Source of the DNA: Streptomyces sp. M41(2017) | Lineage (GTDB): Bacteria; Actinomycetota; Actinomycetes; Streptomycetales; Streptomycetaceae | Direction of reading: 5' to 3' | Assembly: GCF_002078175.1 (NCBI RefSeq) | Contig: NZ_MWFK01000002.1 | Span: 496,001-560,000, forward strand | DNA length: 64,000 bases | In this document: positions 8,320 through 16,630 of the stretch, in pieces | Position numbering within the stretch: the first letter of the stretch is position 1 | Layout of the letters: the number at the start of each line of letters is the position of its first letter | The notes under the pieces: generated by a model | Database searches by the model: none | What the model was told of the DNA's origin: nothing | The model's input: only the letters and a program-made list of their open reading frames with translations | Made by a program: the position numbers and the translations under genes

Positions 8320-8790
8320 TCACTCCCGTCCGAGGATCGCGGTGGCAGCCTCCACGCCCTCGCGCGTGCCGATCACGATCAACGTGTCCCCGCCGGCCAG
8401 CCGGAAGTCCGGCCCGGGCGACGGGATCGCCTCCGCCCGGCGCAGTACCGCCACGATCGACACTCCCGTGTCCGTGCGCATGCGCGTCTCACCGAGCAAC
8501 CGCCCGTTCCAGTACGAGGTGGCGGGTAGTTCGCTCCTTTCCGCCACCAGCCCCAGTTCGGTCGTCGACAGCAGACTCGGACTGTGATGCGCGGGCATCA
8601 ACGCGCCGATGAGCACCTCCGCCTCTCCGGAGGACAGCCGCACCGACAGAGCGCAGGCATCCGGGTCGTCCTGGCGGTACGCGCTCAACGTCCGCGAACC
8701 GTCCCGGTGCGCGACGACCGACAGGCGGCGCTGCTCTCGTGTGCTCAGGTCGTAGCGGACCCCGATCCCCGGCAACGGCGTACTGCTCAT
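8320..8790 (-). CDS. RCK_C (TrkA-C) regulatory subunit of the antiporter
   Basis: A 156-residue soluble protein. Residues about 70-156 look like an RCK_C domain (LGLVAERSELPATSYWNGRLL ... FRLAGGDTLIVIGTREGVEAA). The ATG at 8788-8790 is preferred because GGGGG lies about eight bases upstream; the longer frame to 8832 adds poor sequence. In Streptomyces, an RCK_C protein (CpeA) binds c-di-AMP and controls the antiporter CpeB encoded next to it. The same two-gene layout makes this a CpeA/CpeB-like pair by family knowledge. Whether this copy binds c-di-AMP is not shown by the sequence. Confidence 0.85.
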   Translation of the reverse strand: MSSTPLPGIGVRYDLSTREQRRLSVVAHRDGSRTLSAYRQDDPDACALSVRLSSGEAEVLIGALMPAHHSPSLLSTTELGLVAERSELPATSYWNGRLLGETRMRTDTGVSIVAVLRRAEAIPSPGPDFRLAGGDTLIVIGTREGVEAATAILGRE

Positions 8791-9012
8791 GCGTGCAGCC
8801 CCCACAGCTGCCCTCCCGTCCGTCTGTCTCATTTGACTGTTCCTTTACGAACCACTGGGTGTCACCATACCCAGCACCGGGGCCGACCCCCGCGGCCCCC
8901 CGGGAACGCCGGTGGAACAATTCGTCCTCGGGGTCCACCCACAGCAGCAGTCGAATCCACCGGCGTTGCCCGCCCCTTGACGCCGGCGCGGACCGGAAGG
9001 AGACGTGACCCA

Positions 9013-9453
9013 TTGATCGAGTGGGTTTCCCTCAGCAACGGCAGCCGGCCCGTGCCCCGGCCGGTGTCCACGTCGCTGGTGTGGGCAACGGCCTTCGTGG
9101 GCGCGCTGGTTCTGGTGGTCCTCCTCAACACCACCGTGGGACCGGACCGACCAGGCCTCGCCCTCACGGCGTTGTCCCTGTTCGCCGTCGTCCTCGGCCT
9201 CCCCGCCAGCTTCACCGCGGCTCCCGGAACGGCCGTGCTGTGCTGGCTGTTCCTCAATGGCTTCGCCGTGCCGCCCGCCGGCACCCTCAGCTGGATCGGG
9301 CACCGCGACACCTTCTGGCTCGCCTGCCTGCTGTCCGCCGCCCTCATCGGGACGACCCTGGCCCGCCTCGCCCATGCCCGGGCCGCCTACCGCGCACTCC
9401 CCGCCGTCACCGCCGCGGCGACGGAACTCGACGACGAGCCGCGCATCCCCTGA
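9013..9453 (+). CDS. DUF4118-like small membrane protein
   Basis: A 146-residue protein with about four hydrophobic helices (LVWATAFVGALVLVVLLNTTV, LALTALSLFAVVLGLPASF, TAVLCWLFLNGFAV, FWLACLLSAALIGTTLA). The pattern matches the four-helix DUF4118 module found in KdpD-type kinases, here without a kinase. The TTG at 9013 is chosen because GGAAGGAG lies ten bases upstream. The longer upstream frame is not coding-like. Function is unknown, possibly a membrane sensor or subunit. It is divergent from the antiporter pair. Confidence 0.7.
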   Translation: MIEWVSLSNGSRPVPRPVSTSLVWATAFVGALVLVVLLNTTVGPDRPGLALTALSLFAVVLGLPASFTAAPGTAVLCWLFLNGFAVPPAGTLSWIGHRDTFWLACLLSAALIGTTLARLAHARAAYRALPAVTAAATELDDEPRIP

Positions 9454-9545
9454 GCGCCTGCCGCGGCCGAACCCGTCGGCCGGTGCTCGGCATCGCGGTC
9501 ACGGCGCCGGGCCGGATGCCGGGCGCCGCGACCCCTCAGGACGGA

Positions 9546-10310
9546 TCAGGCCGGTACGGTGCCCGCGCCGCCGAAGTGACGGGCGAAGAACCGGACCGCG
9601 CTGTCCGCCTCGAACCGGGGCAACTCCTTGTGCCTGCCGGAGTTCACATGGAGCGACTTCTCCTTCGAGGCGAAGGCGTCGAACAGCGCGAGTCCCTCCT
9701 CGCGCGTGATGTGCTCGTCGTCCAACTGCAGGTCGAACTCGATCGGGACGGTGATCCGCTTCGCCGTCTCGGCCAGGACGTCGGGCCAGTGCTGGCCGAG
9801 GACGGCTGCCGTGATCCTGGGTTCGATCGCCACGAGCGGTACGCCGATCGCGGTGCCCATGTTGATGCCCCAGAAACCGACCGGGCCGTCGGTGCCGATC
9901 TCCGGGAGTTCCTGGAGGGCGTCCAGGGTCGCCCGGTACTCGGGTACGGCGATGCGCGCCAGGTGTTCGTTGTAGCGCACGACGATCGGGCCTTCCGGCT
10001 CGCCGGCCGCCCGCGCCCGGAACAACTCGGCGATCTCCGCCTCGTCGTGTGCCGTGCGCGGCCGGTCGCCGTGACCCGGCGCGTCGAGGACGGCGGCGTG
10101 GAAACCGTAGCCGGACACGAGACGTCGAGCGCGGCCGGACATCGCCGGGTGCTTCTTGTGGTTGCCGCCGCCGTGAGCCATGAGGATCAGGGGCGCGCGC
10201 TCGGCGGCGCCGGCCGGCGACCAGAGGACTCCGGGGACGTCGCCCACGGTGAAGTCGCGCTCGAGCACGCCGTTCGACGACGACTCGGCGGTGAACTGCG
10301 GAGGATGCAT
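9546..10310 (-). CDS. Alpha/beta hydrolase, DLH-like, nucleophile replaced by Asn
   Basis: A 254-residue alpha/beta-hydrolase-fold protein. The oxyanion-hole region is LILMAHGGGNHKKH, and the strand/elbow reads GFWGINMGTAIG, where the family has G-x-S-x-G (or Cys in dienelactone hydrolases). The nucleophile codon at 9861-9863 (complement) is AAC, one transition away from AGC serine. The acid region (FDLQLDDEHI) and the final His (SGRHKELPRF) look intact, and the frame is clean throughout. It may be catalytically dead, or use another chemistry or a binding role. A possible 17-residue upstream peptide lies 56 bases before the start. Confidence 0.85.
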   Translation of the reverse strand: MHPPQFTAESSSNGVLERDFTVGDVPGVLWSPAGAAERAPLILMAHGGGNHKKHPAMSGRARRLVSGYGFHAAVLDAPGHGDRPRTAHDEAEIAELFRARAAGEPEGPIVVRYNEHLARIAVPEYRATLDALQELPEIGTDGPVGFWGINMGTAIGVPLVAIEPRITAAVLGQHWPDVLAETAKRITVPIEFDLQLDDEHITREEGLALFDAFASKEKSLHVNSGRHKELPRFEADSAVRFFARHFGGAGTVPA

Positions 10311-10365
10311 GCGTGGTGCCTTTCGGGAGGGCCTTGCTGTCGAGGCGCTCCCGGCGACACCTGTG

Positions 10366-10419
10366 TCAATCGCCCGACCGTGACGAGAGGGGGAGCACCC
10401 ACGTGGATACAGCGTTCAT
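10366..10419 (-). CDS. Possible 17-residue leader peptide upstream of the hydrolase
   Basis: Reading the minus strand, GAGGAGGTGAG (10434-10424) lies eight bases (from GGAGG) before an ATG at 10419. The short frame reads MNAVSTWVLPLSSRSGD and stops at 10366-10368. The ribosome site is close to ideal, better than that of the hydrolase itself. It ends 55 bases before the hydrolase start, so it could be a leader or coupling peptide. No runs of a regulatory amino acid and no Cys-Cys ending (as in actinobacterial cysteine leader peptides) are present. Evidence is the ribosome site and position only. Confidence 0.3.
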   Translation of the reverse strand: MNAVSTWVLPLSSRSGD

Positions 10420-10679
10420 GGGTCTCACCTCCTCGGGACGGTGCCGCGGTCGACGGAAAGGTAACAGCCCGACAGCGCCCGCGCCCCCTCCTTTTCCGCC
10501 GCATGGTCACAGCTCCATGAGCAGCCCCGACACCGCGGCCGGTGTTCCGCAGTGGCATCCCGCTGCCGGCCGGGATGTCCAGCGTCGCCGGGTGGCTCCC
10601 AACGGTGGCTGGCCGACGACCTGTTGGAGTGCACCTCCGACGCCTACCGGACCCGGCCGCCGCGCCGAACGGTGGTTCA

Positions 10680-11080
10680 CAGCGGCACATGGGCGGCTAT
10701 CTGGGGCAGCTCAAGCGGGTGGACGGGGGGTGGACCGGCTGTGGGACGCCTGCGCGGCCTCGATCTGACCGACTCGATCGTCCTCGCCTGGACCGCGGAC
10801 CACGGCTCGCCCGTCCGTACCCGTAACGACGAGTACAAGTGCTCCACCCACGACGCGTCCGTGCGTGTCCCGCTCACGCCGGCCGGGACGGGATTCAGCT
10901 TACGGGCGGGACCGAGCTGTACGACCCGTGGGCCGACCCCCATCAGCCGGACAACCTCGCCGGCCTCGCGTCCCACCGCAAGACCGTCGATGATCTGGGC
11001 GAGGCCCTGGTCCGCTGGACGGTCCGCGTCGGCGAAACCCCTCCCGAGATCGAACCCGCTCCGGTTCGCGATTCCGGCGG
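10680..11080 (+). pseudogene. Sulfatase pseudogene remnant
   Basis: Recognisable pieces of a bacterial sulfatase occur in order but in different frames. HMGGYLGQLKRVDGG is in one frame (from about 10687), VDRLWDA in a second (about 10733), LTDSIVLAWTADHGS ... CSTHDASVRVPL in a third (about 10762-10875), and TELYDPWADPHQPDNLAGL in the first again (from about 10916). The metal/active-site DHG and HDASVRVP motifs are typical of the family. About a hundred residues expected between the VPL...GTGF part and TELYD are missing. The N-terminal catalytic Cys region was not found. At least three frameshifts plus an internal deletion make this non-functional. Confidence 0.8.
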
Positions 11081-11272
11081 CCGGCACGTGGACGGAGGTC
11101 CGGCAACTCCATTGGGACGGGCTTCCGTTCGGTCACGGAGAGACCACCGGGGACCCTGTCGAGTGACCGCGCGCGGTGACGGTCCAGAGGGCCGCCGTGC
11201 GCAGGTCACCCGCCTGTTCGCGCACTGGCGACCCACTCCCACGTTGATACGATGAGCGTGGCATCTGACTAT

Positions 11273-11291
11273 CCGCTCGACGTCCGAGCGG
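11273..11291. promoter_or_regulatory. Hairpin in the leader of the GH3-like gene
   Basis: CCGCTCG (11273-11279) pairs with CGAGCGG (11285-11291) around a five-base loop, 27 bases before the GH3-like start codon. TACGAT at about 11247-11252 could be a -10 element. It may be a leader hairpin or an operator; nothing else supports either. Confidence 0.3.
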
Positions 11292-11318
11292 TCCGCAGCA
11301 GGCACCGTCGGAGTATTC

Positions 11319-12533
11319 ATGGCATCCCACCAGTCGCCGGCCCACCGCTCCCCCGCCAAGCGTCGCGTCAAGCTCGCGACCTCGCTGGCCCTGGCGCTGG
11401 CGCTGGCAGGAGCGGCAGGCGTCCAGATCTCGCAGGCCGCGATCATCGACCCGTCGGGGAAGGGCCCCAAGTTCGCGGCGAACACCTGCGCCGACACGAC
11501 GTTCAGGGCGATGACGGCTCCTCAGCGGGTCGGCCAGCTCTTCATGGGATCGGTCACGCCGTCCGCTCCTGACAGCAAGCGGATCGCTCTCATGCAGCAG
11601 TACCACGTCGGCTCGGTGTTCCTGGCCGGCCGGAGCACGGCCGGGACGAAGGCGACCAAGGCCGTCGTCGACCCTCTGCAGGCCAAGGCGGACACCGCCG
11701 CAGGGCATCGTGTGGGGCTCCTGGTCTCGACCGACCAGGAGGGCGGTCAGGTGCAGGTGCTGTCCGGCCCCGGGTTCTCGACCATCCCGAGCGCCCTCAC
11801 CCAGGGAACGTGGACCACGTCGAAACTGCGCAGCGAGGCGGCGGTCTGGGCCAAGGAACTCAAGGCGGCCGGTGTGAACCTGAACCTCGCGCCCGTCGCG
11901 GACGTGGTACCCGCGAGTCTGGGCAGGGACAACGCGCCGATCGGCCGGTTCGACCGCGAGTTCGGCCACACCGCCGCCACGGTGGCCCCGCACAGCGACG
12001 CGTTCCTCGAGGGTTCCACCCAGTCCGGGGTTCTGCCCACGCTGAAGCACTTCCCGGGGCTCGGCTACGTGCGGGGCAACACCGACACCACGGCCGGCGT
12101 CGTGGACGGCGTGACGACGAGGACCAGCGCGAGCGTCACGACGTTCGACTCCGGGATCAAGGCCGGGGCGCCGTTCGTCATGATCTCCTCGGCCACCTAC
12201 AGCAAGATCGACGCGAAGAACCGCGCGGCGTTCTCCTCGACGGTGATCCAGGGGATGCTCCGCAAGGACCTGGGCTTCAAGGGCGTGGTCATCTCCGACG
12301 ACCTCGGGAACGCGGTGGCGGTGAAGTCCGTGTCTCCGGGTGACCGGGCGGTCAAGTTCCTGTCGGCCGGCGGCGACGTGGTCCTCACGGTCGAACCGAA
12401 CCTGATCCCCGCCATGACCAAGGCCGTGCAGAGTCGCATGGCACAGAGCACGACGTTCCGCGACCAGGTGGACCAGAGCGTGCATCGCGTCCTGAACGCC
12501 AAGCAGAAGGCGGGCCTGCTGTCCTGCGACTGA
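11319..12533 (+). CDS. Secreted GH3 N-terminal-domain protein (NagZ-like)
   Basis: A 404-residue protein with a Sec-type signal peptide (basic start, then a hydrophobic Leu/Ala run at about 20-35, cleavage near AQA-AII). The remainder is a GH3 TIM-barrel like beta-N-acetylhexosaminidases: STDQEGGQVQ, PVADVVP, LKHFPGLG and GVVISDDLGNA. The last contains the nucleophile Asp. NagZ enzymes carry a general acid/base His and its Asp partner in a D-x-D-S-H loop after KHFPG. Here that loop reads GNTDTTAGV, so the dyad appears absent. It may act on cell-wall or chitin fragments, or be a binding protein; activity is uncertain. Confidence 0.85.
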   Translation: MASHQSPAHRSPAKRRVKLATSLALALALAGAAGVQISQAAIIDPSGKGPKFAANTCADTTFRAMTAPQRVGQLFMGSVTPSAPDSKRIALMQQYHVGSVFLAGRSTAGTKATKAVVDPLQAKADTAAGHRVGLLVSTDQEGGQVQVLSGPGFSTIPSALTQGTWTTSKLRSEAAVWAKELKAAGVNLNLAPVADVVPASLGRDNAPIGRFDREFGHTAATVAPHSDAFLEGSTQSGVLPTLKHFPGLGYVRGNTDTTAGVVDGVTTRTSASVTTFDSGIKAGAPFVMISSATYSKIDAKNRAAFSSTVIQGMLRKDLGFKGVVISDDLGNAVAVKSVSPGDRAVKFLSAGGDVVLTVEPNLIPAMTKAVQSRMAQSTTFRDQVDQSVHRVLNAKQKAGLLSCD

Positions 12534-12713
12534 CCCCGCGCGCCTGTGGTGCGACGCGTCGTGCGAGCGCGCGGCGACGGCCACTCCGTATCGGAACGGT
12601 CGTGGACAGGGTCGGGGACAGCGGGTGACACCGGGGATCGCGTGCCGGAGTCGGGGGTGGGCGGGCGTGTTCCGGTCCGACGGGCCGTTGATCATGAGAC
12701 GGGGAGGGCCGGC

Positions 12714-13271
12714 GTGACGTCGCTGCGGTTCCGTGTGGGGGGTGCCGACGACGCCGGGAAGGTGGCGTCGCTGCACGCCGACAGCTGGCGCAGGCACTAT
12801 CGCGGGGCCTACGCCGACGCGTTCCTGGACGGGGATGTCGTCGCCGACCGTCGTGCCGTGTGGTCGTCGCGGTTCGCCGCACCGGGCGACCACCTGACGG
12901 TCGTCGCCGAGCACGACGCCGAACTCGCGGGATTCGTGCACGTCGTGTTCGACGCCGACGAGCGCTGGGGCAGCCTCGTCGACAACCTGCACGTCGTCCA
13001 CGGCCGTCAGCGCGCCGGGACGGGCACCGCGCTGCTCACCCGGGCCGCGGAGGCCGTCGCCGAACGGGCCACGGGCCCGTCGATGTACCTCTGGGTGCTG
13101 GAGCAGAGCACCGCCGCCCGGCAGTTCTACCGGACCCTCGGCGGCACCTGCGTCGAGAAGGCGCCGGTGCCGCCTCCCGGCGGTGTTCCGGCCCGGCTCC
13201 ACGGCGCCCCCGACATGCTCCGCGTCGCCTGGGCCGGCACCTCCTTTCCGGCGCGCCGCACCGGTCGCTGA
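12714..13271 (+). CDS. GNAT-family N-acetyltransferase
   Basis: A 185-residue acetyltransferase. RFRVGGADDAGKVASLHADSWR is a typical N terminus. DNLHVVHGRQRAGTGTALL contains the acetyl-CoA pyrophosphate loop (R-x-x-G-x-G/A type), and WVLEQSTAARQFYRTLGG is the usual C-terminal motif. The GTG at 12714 is preferred over the longer frame because GGGGAGG precedes it by about seven bases. Substrate unknown. It is convergent with the amidohydrolase gene. Confidence 0.85.
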   Translation: MTSLRFRVGGADDAGKVASLHADSWRRHYRGAYADAFLDGDVVADRRAVWSSRFAAPGDHLTVVAEHDAELAGFVHVVFDADERWGSLVDNLHVVHGRQRAGTGTALLTRAAEAVAERATGPSMYLWVLEQSTAARQFYRTLGGTCVEKAPVPPPGGVPARLHGAPDMLRVAWAGTSFPARRTGR

Positions 13272-13282
13272 CCGTCACGGCG

Positions 13283-13310
13283 GACAGCCTCAGGACGTCC
13301 GTCGGCTGTC
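13283..13310. terminator. Weak hairpin between convergent genes
   Basis: GACAGCC (13283-13289) pairs with GGCTGTC (13304-13310), lying between the ends of the GNAT and amidohydrolase genes. Stem of seven pairs, loop of fourteen bases, no U-tract. Confidence 0.35.
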
Positions 13311-13353
13311 TCGGCCCGGGCCTCCGTCCCCGTCCCCGCCGGCGACGACGTGT

Positions 13354-14931
13354 TCAGTCACCGCGGTGGGTGATGTGACCGCCCACGGTGGTGAGGCGGA
13401 CCGGCGCGTCGGCGGTCTCGTCCGCGGGAGCGCAGGCGGGATCCACGCCGAGGGCCGTGAGGTCGGCCCGCAGACCCGGTGCGATCCGACCGGCGTCCTC
13501 ACCGGCCGCGCGTGCCGCGTGCGAGGTGCAGCCTTCGAGGGCCATCAGCCCGGTGAGTCCCTTCCGGGCACCCGCGGCGCCCTCGGGTGCCTGCGCCATG
13601 GACAGGACCCGGCGGACGTCGTAGTGCGCGATCGGCCAGTCCGAACCGAGCGCGACCACCGCGCCGGCGTCCCGCAGGTCGCGGATGCGCCACGCGCGGG
13701 ACGCGCGGTCGGAGCCGAGGCGCCTGGACCACTCGTCCGCGTGGTCGCCGCGGGTGTACGCGGTGTGCGGCGGCTGCATCGACGCGGCGACGCCGAGGGC
13801 CGCGAAGCGCGGGATCGTGTCGTCGGGCACCGTCTCGATGTGCTCGATCCGGTGCCTGCCCGCACCGTCCGCTCCGAGGGACTCGACCGTGTCCAGGACG
13901 TGCCGTACGGCCGCGTCGCCGATGGCGTGGGTGGCGGTTCCGACACCGGCCTCGTGCAGCCGTCGCACGGCGTCGGAGTAGGCCCGGAGGTCGGGCCAGA
14001 AGGCGTCCGTGCCCTGTCCGTGGCAGTCGGCGTGCTCCAGCCAGGCGGTACCGCCCTCGACGGTGCCGTCCATGAAGAACTTGACCCCTCCGACCCGCCA
14101 GTGGCGTCCGGCCTCGCTCTGGAGGGCGATCAGCTCGTCCAGACCTTGCTGGTCCGTGCCCGGCATGCACCAGGGCGCGAGGCGCAGGCGCAGGGGCAGT
14201 ACCGCCTCCTCCTCCACCGATGCGAGCAGCCGCGGTACGTCGCCGTGCCCCAGGTCCATGACATGCGCGCCGGTCAGTCCGGTGGCCGCCATCTGGGACA
14301 GGAGCGCGAGCAGTCCGGTACGGCGCTCGCCGAAGGAGGGCCTGGGGACGGCGTCGAGCATCAGGTCCATGGCCGCGTGCTCGACGAGGTGACCGGTGGG
14401 ACGGCCGTCGGCGTCGCAGACGATCTCCGCGCGCTGGGCGAACGTGCGCGGTCCGGTGATTCCGGCGGCCGTCAGCGCGGTCGCGCTGGCGAGGGCGGAG
14501 TGTCCGTCGTAGAAGCGGACGAAGGCGGGGGCGCCGCACAGCTCGTCCTCCACGAGGGCGCGGTCGATCCGCCGGCCCGCGAACACGTTGTGGTCGAGTC
14601 CCCAGGCGACGACCCAGCCGTCGGCCCGGGGGGCGTCGCGCAGCGCCGCCCGGAGTTCGTCGAGCGTGCGGACGCCCGACAGGTCGGTGCCGGTCGCCAT
14701 CTCCAGCCCCCACACCGGGTGGCTGTGCGCGTCGACCAGGCCGGGGACGAGGGTGGCTCCGGTGAGGTCGACGCGCTCCGTTCCCGGACCGCTCCACGCG
14801 CGGACGACGTCCTCGGTGTCGCCGACGGCCGCGATCAGACCGTCCCGGACGGCCACGGCCGTCGCCTCCGGTAGGGCGGGGTCGAGGGTGCGGACGTGGG
14901 CGCCGGTGAGCAGCAGGTCGGCTTCGGACAC
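13354..14931 (-). CDS. YtcJ-type amidohydrolase (Amidohydro_3)
   Basis: A 525-residue metal-dependent hydrolase. Metal-ligand motifs are visible: VDAHSHPVWG after the beta-sandwich start, a carboxylated-Lys-type segment GGVKFFMDGTVEGG, then ATHAIGDAAV, RIEHIE and VALGSDWP (the final Asp). Length and order match the YtcJ/N-substituted formamide deformylase group. Substrates in this group include imidazolones and N-substituted amides; none can be assigned here. The stop of this gene is the last of a two-gene minus-strand unit: the permease (14983-16485) lies upstream and starts first. Likely role: hydrolysis of a compound imported by that permease (inference). Confidence 0.88.
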   Translation of the reverse strand: MSEADLLLTGAHVRTLDPALPEATAVAVRDGLIAAVGDTEDVVRAWSGPGTERVDLTGATLVPGLVDAHSHPVWGLEMATGTDLSGVRTLDELRAALRDAPRADGWVVAWGLDHNVFAGRRIDRALVEDELCGAPAFVRFYDGHSALASATALTAAGITGPRTFAQRAEIVCDADGRPTGHLVEHAAMDLMLDAVPRPSFGERRTGLLALLSQMAATGLTGAHVMDLGHGDVPRLLASVEEEAVLPLRLRLAPWCMPGTDQQGLDELIALQSEAGRHWRVGGVKFFMDGTVEGGTAWLEHADCHGQGTDAFWPDLRAYSDAVRRLHEAGVGTATHAIGDAAVRHVLDTVESLGADGAGRHRIEHIETVPDDTIPRFAALGVAASMQPPHTAYTRGDHADEWSRRLGSDRASRAWRIRDLRDAGAVVALGSDWPIAHYDVRRVLSMAQAPEGAAGARKGLTGLMALEGCTSHAARAAGEDAGRIAPGLRADLTALGVDPACAPADETADAPVRLTTVGGHITHRGD

Positions 14932-14982
14932 GAGGGGGCTCCGTTCGGGGGTGTCGGCGGTGGGGGAAGGCGAGGCACCGGG

Positions 14983-16485
14983 TCAGGCCGGTACGGCTCC
15001 GGCGTGCTCGGCGTCCGGGTCGTCGGCCGGTTCCGCCGCGAAGCGGTCGAAGACGTCGGGCCTGGTGCGCCGCAGTCGCCGGGCGAGCGCCAGGCCGAGG
15101 ACGAAGACCACGGGGGCGACGGCCGCGAGGATCGCGTTGACCAGCGAGGACGCTCCGGTGAACAGGTCGAGGTGGGTACAGACGAGCACGATCGCCACGC
15201 CGAGCAGCACGGTGGCCACGGCCGGGGCGACGACCGTGCGCAGGACGCCCTCCTGGTGGGTGATGCGGCGGAAGTAGAAGGGAACGGCGATCGCGGCCAG
15301 GAGCTGGAGCAGCATGAGGCCGACCATTCCGGGTGTGTTGACCCACAGCAGCAGCTGGGCGTAGGGGTCGGCACCCGCGGCCCAGAAGGCGAGGACGACG
15401 ACCGCGCCCAGCACCGTCTGCGCGAGGCCGGCGACGTACGGCGAGCGGTGCCGGGCGTGGACGCGGCCGAAGGCCTTGGGCACCACGCCTTCCTCGGCGA
15501 GCGCGAGACCGTAGCGGTTGATCGCGTTGTGGAAGGCCAGCAGCGACGCGAGGACGCTGGTGACGATCAGGATGTGCATCAGGTCGGCCGCCCAGCCCCC
15601 GACGAAGGTGCTGATGGCCGAGAAGAACAGTCCGGCCGGGTCGCTGCCCGCGGCGGCCACGACTCCGGCGTCGCCGAACGCCTGGATCACGGTCCAGACG
15701 ATGAACGCGTAGAACAGCCCGAGGAAGGCGACCGCGATGTACGTCGCGCGGCGCACGGTGCGCCCGGGGTCGCGGGCCTCGCGGCGGTAGATGACGGTCG
15801 ACTCGAACCCGGTGAAGGCGGCGAACGCGAAGGCGAGTACGGCGGCGGTGCCGGGGACGAACACGTTGTGCGGGGCGAAGGAGGCCATGGACAGGCCGTG
15901 CGCGCCGCCCTTGAGCAGGACGCCGCCCGCCAGCAGGACGAGGATGCCGGTCTCGGCGCAGAGCAGGACGCCGAGGAGTCTGGCTCCGAAGTCGATGGAC
16001 CGGAAGCCGCCGTACCAGATGAGCACGAGCCCGGCGAGGGAGACCGGCAGCCAGGGGATGTCGACACCGAACAGGGCGTGGAGGGTGTCCTGCGTGGACG
16101 TGCCGAGGAGCCCGTAGACGCCGATCTCCATGCCGTTGTAGCCGACCATGGCGAGCAGGGCGGCGCCGATGCCCACGGAGCGGCCGAGACCTCGGGTGAT
16201 GAAGGCGTAGAACGCCCCGGCGCTGCGGACGTGGCGGCTCATCGTGGTGAAACCGACGGCGAAGACGGCCAGCGTCACGCCGGCGACGAGATAGCCCACC
16301 GGTGCGCCGATGCCGCCCAGCGCGATGGCGAACGGGGCGACGCCCGCCATGACGGTGAGCGGGGCGGCGGCGGACACGACGAAGAAGGCGATGTCGGCGG
16401 TACCCAGGGTTCCGGCGCGCAGGGTGGGTGCGGCGCCGACGCTGCGGTCGGTGTGGGACTGCGTCTGCGATGGGGGTGCGGGCAT
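14983..16485 (-). CDS. APC-superfamily amino acid/amine permease
   Basis: A 500-residue transporter with about twelve hydrophobic helices. The start of the fold (GTADIAFFVVSAAAPLTVMAGVAPFAIALGG) and the following VGYLVAG segment are typical of bacterial APC permeases. FAFAAFTGFESTVIYRREARDPGRT is the conserved helix 6 region. The ATG at 16483-16485 has AAGGG upstream and begins MPAPPSQTQSH. The frame extending to 16533 adds unlikely sequence. It lies just upstream of the amidohydrolase, 51 bases apart, and diverges from a TetR gene, so the three probably form an uptake-and-hydrolysis unit. Confidence 0.88.
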   Translation of the reverse strand: MPAPPSQTQSHTDRSVGAAPTLRAGTLGTADIAFFVVSAAAPLTVMAGVAPFAIALGGIGAPVGYLVAGVTLAVFAVGFTTMSRHVRSAGAFYAFITRGLGRSVGIGAALLAMVGYNGMEIGVYGLLGTSTQDTLHALFGVDIPWLPVSLAGLVLIWYGGFRSIDFGARLLGVLLCAETGILVLLAGGVLLKGGAHGLSMASFAPHNVFVPGTAAVLAFAFAAFTGFESTVIYRREARDPGRTVRRATYIAVAFLGLFYAFIVWTVIQAFGDAGVVAAAGSDPAGLFFSAISTFVGGWAADLMHILIVTSVLASLLAFHNAINRYGLALAEEGVVPKAFGRVHARHRSPYVAGLAQTVLGAVVVLAFWAAGADPYAQLLLWVNTPGMVGLMLLQLLAAIAVPFYFRRITHQEGVLRTVVAPAVATVLLGVAIVLVCTHLDLFTGASSLVNAILAAVAPVVFVLGLALARRLRRTRPDVFDRFAAEPADDPDAEHAGAVPA

Positions 16486-16553
16486 GCGGAAGGAAGCCCT
16501 TCTGGCGGCGGGGAGACGGGGTCCCGCGGACATCGGTCCCGGGCCCGGAAGCT

Positions 16554-16574
16554 AAATCTAAAGGCTTTCGGTTT
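16554..16574. promoter_or_regulatory. Imperfect 21-bp dyad, possible TetR operator
   Basis: Between the divergent permease and TetR starts lies a dyad of pattern AAAnCnnAAAG-n-CTTTnnGnTTT, with eight of ten pairs matched, centred at 16564. It is the most symmetric AT-rich element in the 145-base gap and sits where both promoters would be. Binding by the TetR is inference. Confidence 0.5.
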
Positions 16575-16630
16575 CGGCAATGTAGCCTCCCTCTGGGCAT
16601 TCGGGAAGACCACATTTTCGGGAGAGCGCG

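Noticed and set aside
8855..8874. CTGGGT/ACCCAG hairpin before the antiporter unit, considered as a c-di-AMP riboswitch
   Set aside because: Six base pairs alone; none of the conserved ydaO-type core sequence was seen.
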